NCBI GenBank assembly: GCA_947493705.1
Contig: CANLSH010000013.1
Location: 23,658 to 87,657, forward strand
DNA from: an uncultured Arachnia sp.
GTDB taxonomy: Bacteria; Actinomycetota; Actinomycetes; Propionibacteriales; Propionibacteriaceae
Reading direction: 5' to 3'
DNA length: 64,000 bases
Of the stretch, positions 58,260 through 64,000 are shown in pieces. The position numbers and the translations under genes were made by a program. How positions within the stretch are numbered: position 1 is the first letter of the stretch; every line of letters starts with the position of its first letter. Below the pieces are notes generated by a model. That model did no database searches. It saw only the letters and a program-made list of their open reading frames with translations, and was not told where the DNA came from.

Positions 58260-59197
58260 CACTGACTCCTCTGTGGTTCCTCTTTGCGGCTGTCATCGTC
58301 GTATTGGCACTGCATGTCTGGGCGTCGCGCAGGACGCTCCGCACACCCGCCTTCTGGCTGCGTGCCGGAGTCCTGCTTCTGCTGGGCGCTGTCGCCCTGC
58401 AACCAGCGATCGTGGGCAGTGAGGACCCTCCCACCCCCACTGCCACGGACATCGTCCTCGTGGTTGACCGCACCACGTCGATGGGTGCAGCCGACTACAA
58501 CGGCAAGCGGCCCCGCATGGAGGGAGTGGCCGCTGACGTGGCCGAGCTCGTGGCGGCCATGCCCAGCGCCCGCTACTCCGTCGTGGTGATGGACAATGAC
58601 GCTCGTATTGAGGTCCCCTGGACCACGGACACTGCAGCCGTGGTCACCTTCGCCCAGACCATGGGCTGGCGTGAGGAGACATTCGGTATCGGCAGCGACA
58701 TCTCCGTGGGCAAGCCACTGGCTGAGGAATTGCTGAGCACCTCGGCGCAAACCCGTCCACAGGCCCGCCGCTTCCTCGTCTACCTCGGCGACGGTGAACA
58801 GACCATGGAGGCCACCCCTGCCTCCTTCGACAGCCTGGCCCCCCTGCTCACCGGGGCCAAGGTGTGGGGCTACGGCACCCAACAGGGCGGCCGGATGACA
58901 CTGCGTTCGGACACTGACGAACTCGTCGAACAGGACGGCGTGCCGCAGCTCTCCATGATCAATGAGGGCGCGCTGCAGCAGATCGCTGACGATCTCGGCG
59001 GCACCTACGAGCACCGCACCGGCCCCGGAGGTCTCGAATTCTGGTCCGACGGCGCCGGCGCAGCCACCGGTGAAACCGGCACCCCCGATTATTCGCTTGT
59101 CTGGCTTCTGGCGCTGGCCGCGGCGGGCGTGCTGGCCGTCGACGGCTGGTTCACGCTGAGAAAGACGCGTTATGCCCGCCGGGAGGTATCCGTATGA
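58256..59197 (+). CDS. vWA domain membrane protein, BatB-like
   Basis: 313 residues from ATG 58256, overlapping the previous stop (ATGA). Helices LWFLFAAVIVVLALHVWAS and WLRAGVLLLLGAVALQPAIV, then a vWA domain whose MIDAS reads DIVLVVDRTTSMGAADYNGK (DxTxS instead of DxSxS), LVYLGDGEQTMEATPA, and a C-terminal helix (LVWLLALAAAGVLAVDGWFT). The Thr substitution can still coordinate metal. Second of the vWA pair. Confidence 0.92.
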   Translation: MTLTPLWFLFAAVIVVLALHVWASRRTLRTPAFWLRAGVLLLLGAVALQPAIVGSEDPPTPTATDIVLVVDRTTSMGAADYNGKRPRMEGVAADVAELVAAMPSARYSVVVMDNDARIEVPWTTDTAAVVTFAQTMGWREETFGIGSDISVGKPLAEELLSTSAQTRPQARRFLVYLGDGEQTMEATPASFDSLAPLLTGAKVWGYGTQQGGRMTLRSDTDELVEQDGVPQLSMINEGALQQIADDLGGTYEHRTGPGGLEFWSDGAGAATGETGTPDYSLVWLLALAAAGVLAVDGWFTLRKTRYARREVSV

Positions 59198-59874
59198 GAA
59201 GAACGCCACGTCGCCTCCACTGGTTGGTGCTGCCCTCAGCCGTGGCGCTTGTGCTGGTGCTCGCCGCCAGCACATTGGTGTTGCAGCTCGTGTTCCTGGC
59301 TGCCGGAAACTCTGCCTGGCAGGAGCGGGACAGTGCAGGGGCTGAACGGCACTACTCACGCTCCATGGACTTCTCGGTGCTGAACAGGTGGATCCCCGTA
59401 CACAACCGGGGGGTCGCCCGCTTCGAGCAGTCCAGCTGGGACGCAGCTGCCGAGGACTTCCAGGAGGCAGCCTCTCTGGCCCCGGAAGAGCGGCAGTGCA
59501 CCGTCAGACTGAACTGGTCGTTAGCACTGGAATCCGGTGCCGATGCACGGCGCGATGCCGACGACATACCGGGGGCGTTGGTGCGCTACACCCAGGCGGA
59601 AGTCGTGCTGGCGGAAACCACCTGCAGCGATGAGCCGGCACCGGGCGGCGGCACGCTGTCCGACGCATGGGACGAGGCCAGGCAGCGCGTCGAATCCAAG
59701 AAGACCGAGGGAAATGCCACGTGGACACCGCCCGAGGAGTCCTCCGACGCCACGGACCCGGCTGGCGAACTGGATGAACGAGCACGGCAGGCACAGGAGG
59801 AACGTCAGCGCGCTGAGGAGCAACGAGGCGGCGATACACCCGTGGAGGGTGGCTCAGGTGAACGCAATTGGTGA
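59194..59874 (+). CDS. TPR-like membrane protein, BatC/E-like
   Basis: 226 residues. One N-terminal membrane helix (LPSAVALVLVLAASTLVLQL), then a helical region with AAGNSAWQERDSAGAERHYS and HNRGVARFEQSSWDAAAEDF, two TPR-type motifs, and an acidic, Glu/Arg-rich tail. TPR proteins close Bat-type operons and probably hold the complex together. It overlaps the previous gene by 4 bp and is the last gene before riboswitch 2. Confidence 0.85.
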   Translation: MRRTPRRLHWLVLPSAVALVLVLAASTLVLQLVFLAAGNSAWQERDSAGAERHYSRSMDFSVLNRWIPVHNRGVARFEQSSWDAAAEDFQEAASLAPEERQCTVRLNWSLALESGADARRDADDIPGALVRYTQAEVVLAETTCSDEPAPGGGTLSDAWDEARQRVESKKTEGNATWTPPEESSDATDPAGELDERARQAQEERQRAEEQRGGDTPVEGGSGERNW

Positions 59875-59904
59875 CCCCGGCGCATCGCCCCGCCGTCTCG
59901 GTGT

Positions 59905-60025
59905 AATGTCAGCTCTGTTCAGCTGTAGGGGAATACCGGTGAGAATCCGGAACTGACCCGCAACCGTGAAGGTGCGGCTCTCACGAGAGCATGCATCCAA
60001 GTCGGGATACCTGCGCTGGGTTCGA
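59905..60025 (+). ncRNA. Cobalamin riboswitch 2
   Basis: GGGGAATACCGGTGAGAATC, then CGGAACTGACCCGCAACCGT, is the aptamer core; CCAAGTCGGGATACCTGCGC (59997-60016) is the B12 box; GCTCTCACGAGAGC (59976-59990 region) forms an internal hairpin. It lies in the 242-bp gap before the secreted-protein gene at 60117. An SD-hiding hairpin at 60094-60114 suits translational control. Confidence 0.93.
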
Positions 60026-60093
60026 TCCGTTTCATCGTCGTGGTCTGCGATGGGTTCGGCGCACTCACCATGCGCCCATACTTGCTTTCAGCA

Positions 60094-60114
60094 GGCCTCC
60101 TGAACAAGGAGTCC
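60094..60114 (+). promoter_or_regulatory. SD-sequestering hairpin of riboswitch 2
   Basis: GGCCTCCT (60094-60101), loop GAACA, AGGAGTCC (60107-60114): seven of eight pairs form and they bury the AGGAG that serves the TTG start at 60117. This is the expected OFF structure of a translational B12 riboswitch. Confidence 0.6.
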
Positions 60115-60116
60115 CT

Positions 60117-61547
60117 TTGTCCCTCGTCAAGCGAACAGGCGCCATGCTCGTCGCTGTGTTCCTCACTCTTGGCCTCATGGCCCCCCAAACGGCTCGCGCC
60201 GAAACCAACGCCACTCAGAGCATCACCAGCGCCTCACAGTGGATCGCAGATGCCTGGCAGAACAAGCGCAACCAGTTCTTTTCAGCGGGAACCACCGCTG
60301 ACGGAATCATCGCGCTCAGCGCTGCCAATCAGAAGCCGGACACCGTCCGATCCATGCTGGTGGACCTCAAGAAGCGCGGTCCCGCCTATTCCAAGGACAA
60401 CCCCGCCAGGTTGGCGAAGATGATCCTGACCGCTGACACTTCCGGACAAAACCCCGGAACCCTTTTCGGATGCGACCGAAATCTGGTCACCGAGCTACAA
60501 GACATGGTCAAGACATCCACCACCACGGGAGCCGAGTACTGGGGTCCGTACCTGATAGCGATCGCCCTGACACGCGCAGGCGAAGAAGTGCCCGAATGGG
60601 TCATTGCAGACATGGAGAAGAACCAGGACGCGACCAGTGGTGGTTTCGGCTACATGGAGAGCGGTGATTTCATCGGGGATCCTGACTACACCGCCGTTGG
60701 CATCTCTGCCATGAATCTCATCGAGCAGAATTCCGCCAATGCAGAACACGCACAGCGAGCCAGTGCCAGCATCACTCAGGCCACCACGTGGTCGGCTGAT
60801 CCAAAAACCCAGAAGCAGGATGCGCGCAGCAACAGTTACTACTGGGAGACCTACTCCTCCACCAACTCCACCGGAATGCTCGCGAGCGCGCTCGGCGAGG
60901 TGGGCGTTGAAATCACTTCACCCGTTCGCTACCTCACAACCCAGCAGAAAGCCGACGGCGGCTGGGCGGGTTCCCACAACGGCAGGACTTCCAACGTCAT
61001 GGCCACCACACAGGCCATTCTCGGCGTGATCGGCGAGGGCTATGGCACCGCCCGGAGCACACAGGTTCCCGAGATGGTTACCTGTGGCACCACGCCACCC
61101 AAACCACCAGAGCCAGCCGAAACCGTCTACAACACGCCCGGTTACCGCGTGGTCAATGGCCGCGAGTGGCGCACGACGTGCGAGCCGTACTCCCAGACCA
61201 AGCGCTGTACCGCCACCATCAAGGCAACGACAGTGACACAGGTGGGGGGCCGATTCGTGGTCAAGAACGACTATGTATTCAACAACATGACTTACCTCCC
61301 ATCACCGCGTTCCCTGTGGAAGAACAATCCGTTGGGAGGAAACGGCAAGGTCAATGCCAATGTGTCGTGGACAGCCACCGACGGACGCAAGTGGCGCACC
61401 GAGTGCGACACGAAACTCACCGGGCGAGGTGGCTGCCGCACCTTCGCTGAGGCTGACGTGATCGAGACAATCTCCCGGCCCGGCCAGTCCAACCAGTACC
61501 GGTGGGTCACCAAGGAGATCTTCAACAACATCGTGCAGTTCTCCTGA
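60117..61547 (+). CDS. Secreted intrinsic factor-like helical protein with C-terminal four-Cys domain
   Basis: 476 residues from TTG 60117 with AAGGAG 5 nt upstream; no in-frame ATG fits. Signal peptide GAMLVAVFLTLGLMAPQTAR, cut near ARA-ET. Residues ~35-345 are alpha/alpha repeats (SASQWIADAWQNK, ADGIIALSAANQK, EYWGPYLIAIALTRAGEEVP, GGFGYMESGDFIGDPDYTAV, STGMLASALGEVGVE), a fold shared by squalene cyclases, prenyltransferases and the cobalamin-binding alpha domain of transcobalamin. The last ~115 residues are the NGREW..C..C..C..C domain ending NNIVQFS, found also in the NlpC/P60 hydrolase. Riboswitch 2 points to corrinoid binding; enzymatic activity is unlikely outside the cell. Confidence 0.82.
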   Translation: MSLVKRTGAMLVAVFLTLGLMAPQTARAETNATQSITSASQWIADAWQNKRNQFFSAGTTADGIIALSAANQKPDTVRSMLVDLKKRGPAYSKDNPARLAKMILTADTSGQNPGTLFGCDRNLVTELQDMVKTSTTTGAEYWGPYLIAIALTRAGEEVPEWVIADMEKNQDATSGGFGYMESGDFIGDPDYTAVGISAMNLIEQNSANAEHAQRASASITQATTWSADPKTQKQDARSNSYYWETYSSTNSTGMLASALGEVGVEITSPVRYLTTQQKADGGWAGSHNGRTSNVMATTQAILGVIGEGYGTARSTQVPEMVTCGTTPPKPPEPAETVYNTPGYRVVNGREWRTTCEPYSQTKRCTATIKATTVTQVGGRFVVKNDYVFNNMTYLPSPRSLWKNNPLGGNGKVNANVSWTATDGRKWRTECDTKLTGRGGCRTFAEADVIETISRPGQSNQYRWVTKEIFNNIVQFS

Positions 61548-61592
61548 ACCTCTCCCCATTCTTTTCATCATTCATACAGAAACGGAAATTTC

Positions 61593-63776
61593 ATGTCACG
61601 CATCAAAGGATGGCTCGCAGGCGCTGCATCCACCGCCCTGCTGTTGGGGCTCACGGTCCCAGCCATCAGCTACGCCGACGACGCAGCCGCGGACGCCACC
61701 AACCATGCGGGCGCTTGTGAGGCAGGCACCGGTGTCACCATGGTCATCGACTACCAGGAGCTTGGAGGCGGTGCTGAGGTACGGTGCTTCACTGGCGACC
61801 CCGAAGACGGCGTCGAGGCCCTCCGCGGTGCTGGTTTCACCTTCGAAGGCCCGGCCTCATTCAGCGAGGGGGCGGTCTGTCGCATCAACGGTCGCCCAGC
61901 AGCGGACGAAATCATTCCTCTTGAGGACAATCCCACCTACACCGAGGACTGCGCCGAGTTCCCGCCAGCCAATGGCTACTGGTCCTACTGGTCCTCTGCT
62001 GACGAAGGGCAGGAATGGAGCTTCTCTCAATTCGGGATAGCCGGTACTGACCCGGACCCCGGTGACTGGGAGGGCTGGTCCTTTTCTCTGAACAAGACCT
62101 CCTCCACCAATCCCCCACCGCGTACGGATCTGGCGCTGGCCCAGTACCGCAATGCGGACAGCACGAGCGCCGCCGCACAGTGGATCGCGGATCAGTGGGA
62201 CCCCGAAGCCGAACAGCAGTTCGCCGCGGGACTCGCCGACGGCATCCTGGCACTCGCTGCAGCGGAGGCCCACCCCGAAACTGTCACCGAGATGGCTGAG
62301 GCGATGGTGACAGCAGCACCCTCCTACGTCACGAAGCCGGATTCTCTGGCAAAGGTGTTGATCGCACTGGACGCAGCGGGTCAGGACACCCAGCACTTTC
62401 TGAGTTGCGAACGTGACCTGACCAGCGAGCTCGATGCTTTCATCGAAGCCGATGGGGACAACCTCGATTCATGGTGGGGTCCGCACCTCATCAGCATTGC
62501 CCTGAACCGTCTGGATCAGCCTGTCCCGCAGAACGTCTTCGACCTCCTGTTGAAGCGTCAGAAGGACGATGGCAGCTTTGGCTACGGCGACGACACCGGG
62601 CTCGCCATCTCGGCCCTCGTGGGCACCAGCGAGAACAGCGACAACGAACAGGCCATGCGGGATGGGGCAGACGCCGCCATCGAAGAGGCTGTTGCATGGG
62701 CACAGGACCCTGCGAACCAGGAACAGCAGGATGGCGGCTACTACTGGCCCTCCTTCTCCCCAGCGAACTCCACCGGAATCCTCGCCGGGGCCCTGGCTGA
62801 GGCTGACGAAGCTGATGCCACCTACGACGTGGACATCGATATCACTGGCGCGCAGGCATTCATGCAGGCGCAACAGGAACTCACCGATGTCGGCGCCTGG
62901 TCCAACACGCTGAACGGCACCAACGCCAACGGCATGGCCACCACACAGGGCATCTTCGCCGTCGCCGGCACGAGCCTTGGCAAGGCGTCGCTCGAGTTCC
63001 CGCGGGTCACGCCCACCTGCTCGGCCCCGACGTTCACCACCCAGCCTGCATCTGTCACCGCCACGGTGGGCGATACCGTCAACTTCAGCGTCGCCACCGA
63101 CGGCTACCCCGAACCCACCTACACGTGGGAACTGGGAATCGGAGGCACATGGACGACCGTCAATGGCGCAAACGAAGCAACCCTCAGTTTCGCTGATGTC
63201 ACCGTGGCCAAGAACGGCGTCAGGATCCGCGCCACCGCAGCCAACAGCCTCGGGTCCGTGACCTCGGACGAGGCATCCCTGACCGTCGAGGCAGCGGCGA
63301 CGACCCCGCCATCGACTACTCCACCAGTGACCACGCCACCAGTGGTCACGCCGCCGTCGTACCCGGAGGCCATCTACTCAACCCCCGGTTACCACAAATA
63401 CAACGGACGCGACTGGTTCACCAGCTGTGAGCCGTACTCCGTCACACAGCGTTGCCGCACGCTCATTCAGGCAACCACCGTGTCCGAGGTGAACGGCAAT
63501 TTCGTCACGAAACAAGGCTGGGCATTCAACAACCTGACGTACCTGCCATCCAAGAAGTCGGTGTGGAAGGGAAACCCACTGGCCCAAACAGGCTCCTGGA
63601 CCGCTGCTGACGGCCGCCAGTGGAGGACAGAGTGCAACATACCCGCCACGGGGGGCAATGGTTGTCGTTCCTATGCCACGGCAAGGTTGATCGGCAACCT
63701 CGCCAAGCCCGGAGAGCCCGTTCGCTACGGCTGGATCACCAAGGAGATCTTCAACAACATCGTGCAGTTCTCCTGA
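61593..63776 (+). CDS. Secreted DUF4430-helical repeat-Ig-four-Cys domain protein, transcobalamin-like
   Basis: 727 residues. Signal peptide, then residues ~43-170 with GVTMVIDYQELGGGAEVRCF, GYWSYWSSADEGQEWSFSQF and DWEGWSFSLNK, a DUF4430 pattern (transcobalamin beta domain). Residues ~185-465 are alpha/alpha repeats as in the 60117 protein (AAAQWIADQWDPEAEQQFAA, SWWGPHLISIALNRL, DDGSFGYGDDTGLAISALVG). Residues ~478-567 form an Ig-like domain, 568-590 a Thr/Pro linker, and ~592-727 the four-Cys domain (NGRDW, SCEPYS, TECNI, GCRSYA, NNIVQFS). Animal carriers have alpha then beta; here beta comes first. It lies 45 bp after the 60117 gene, in the same transcript. Confidence 0.83.
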   Translation: MSRIKGWLAGAASTALLLGLTVPAISYADDAAADATNHAGACEAGTGVTMVIDYQELGGGAEVRCFTGDPEDGVEALRGAGFTFEGPASFSEGAVCRINGRPAADEIIPLEDNPTYTEDCAEFPPANGYWSYWSSADEGQEWSFSQFGIAGTDPDPGDWEGWSFSLNKTSSTNPPPRTDLALAQYRNADSTSAAAQWIADQWDPEAEQQFAAGLADGILALAAAEAHPETVTEMAEAMVTAAPSYVTKPDSLAKVLIALDAAGQDTQHFLSCERDLTSELDAFIEADGDNLDSWWGPHLISIALNRLDQPVPQNVFDLLLKRQKDDGSFGYGDDTGLAISALVGTSENSDNEQAMRDGADAAIEEAVAWAQDPANQEQQDGGYYWPSFSPANSTGILAGALAEADEADATYDVDIDITGAQAFMQAQQELTDVGAWSNTLNGTNANGMATTQGIFAVAGTSLGKASLEFPRVTPTCSAPTFTTQPASVTATVGDTVNFSVATDGYPEPTYTWELGIGGTWTTVNGANEATLSFADVTVAKNGVRIRATAANSLGSVTSDEASLTVEAAATTPPSTTPPVTTPPVVTPPSYPEAIYSTPGYHKYNGRDWFTSCEPYSVTQRCRTLIQATTVSEVNGNFVTKQGWAFNNLTYLPSKKSVWKGNPLAQTGSWTAADGRQWRTECNIPATGGNGCRSYATARLIGNLAKPGEPVRYGWITKEIFNNIVQFS

Positions 63777-63811
63777 AATGAGACTGAGCGCACTGGTACT
63801 CCACAACTTGG

Positions 63812-64000
63812 TGGTCGAGTAGTGCCCGACGAGGTACGAGCGCGGCACGTGTCGATCAGCAGGACGGCTTCACGCCGCGCCGTGGTGCGATGAAACACCC
63901 AGATTCCGATGATCGAGTAGTCGCCGCGAAGCACCAGCAGCGACCACTCGACCAGCAGGACGACTTCACGCCCCACCGTGGAGCGAAGAAACACCCAGAT
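63812..64000. repeat. TGGTCGAGTAG-type repeats with a 53-bp direct duplication
   Basis: TGGTCGAGTAG (63812-63822) and TGATCGAGTAG (63910-63920) each lead a unit; the 53-bp blocks 63852-63904 and 63948-64000 are near-identical (both contain CAGCAGGACG and end AACACCCAGAT). The period is 96 bp and the last unit runs to the window edge, so more copies may follow. No coding frame looks real here. Confidence 0.7.

Overview
The window is high-GC DNA with dense, often 4-bp-overlapping operons, GTG and TTG starts, and actinobacterial gene sets: two guaB-type genes side by side, a GNAT-TsaE fusion, CIRCE-controlled groESL and a MgtA-like mannosyltransferase. I read it as a chromosome segment of an actinomycete, most likely of the Propionibacteriaceae/Propionibacteriales. 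The family assignment is inference; no rRNA or other species marker is present.

1-10 kb is an accessory export and stress region. It holds three ABC-2 type exporters (1-2238 with a TetR gene; 4532-7086 divergent from another TetR across a double palindromic operator; 7844-9660, DrrAB-like) interleaved with toxin-antitoxin genes: an RHH protein followed by a broken partner, a RelE/AbrB pair, and a MazF/RHH pair with a perfect palindromic operator.

10-48 kb is mostly housekeeping: guaB-guaB3-chorismate mutase-FAD oxidoreductase-START protein; groESL under two CIRCE-like repeats; a four-gene oligopeptide importer with an unusually long permease; a THUMP-like methyltransferase; an S4 protein; butanediol-type dehydrogenase; the t6A/ribosomal acetylation operon (GNAT-tsaE, tsaB, rimI, tsaD); a DEAD-box helicase with a long Arg/Asp/Ser repeat tail; DyP peroxidase divergent from a PCu(A)C copper chaperone; glycosyltransferase; nnr-acpS; glmS; photolyase; coaA; an NlpC/P60 hydrolase; glmM; P450 and a CMD-like protein. 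Small dispersed repeats (a 46-nt palindrome, a MITE-like element, TGGTCGAGTAG elements) lie between genes.

49.1-63.8 kb is the notable part. Two cobalamin riboswitches frame one co-directional locus. Riboswitch 1 precedes two surface proteins, then an EcfT-like permease, a fused double ABC ATPase whose catalytic motifs are almost all lost, and an S-component-like membrane protein. These are fused by start/stop overlaps to a full MoxR/DUF58/vWA/vWA/TPR (Bat-type) module. Riboswitch 2, with a hairpin that can hide the ribosome binding site, precedes two secreted proteins with a helical-repeat domain like the alpha domain of intrinsic factor/transcobalamin; one of them also has a DUF4430-like beta domain, in the reverse order of the animal proteins. 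Both end in a four-cysteine domain that is also the N-terminal domain of the NlpC/P60 hydrolase at 44.5 kb. My model is a corrinoid capture and uptake system in which surface binders feed an ECF-like membrane complex whose own ATPase appears dead, with the MoxR-vWA module as a candidate energiser or assembly factor. The parts are seen in the sequence; the joint function is inference.
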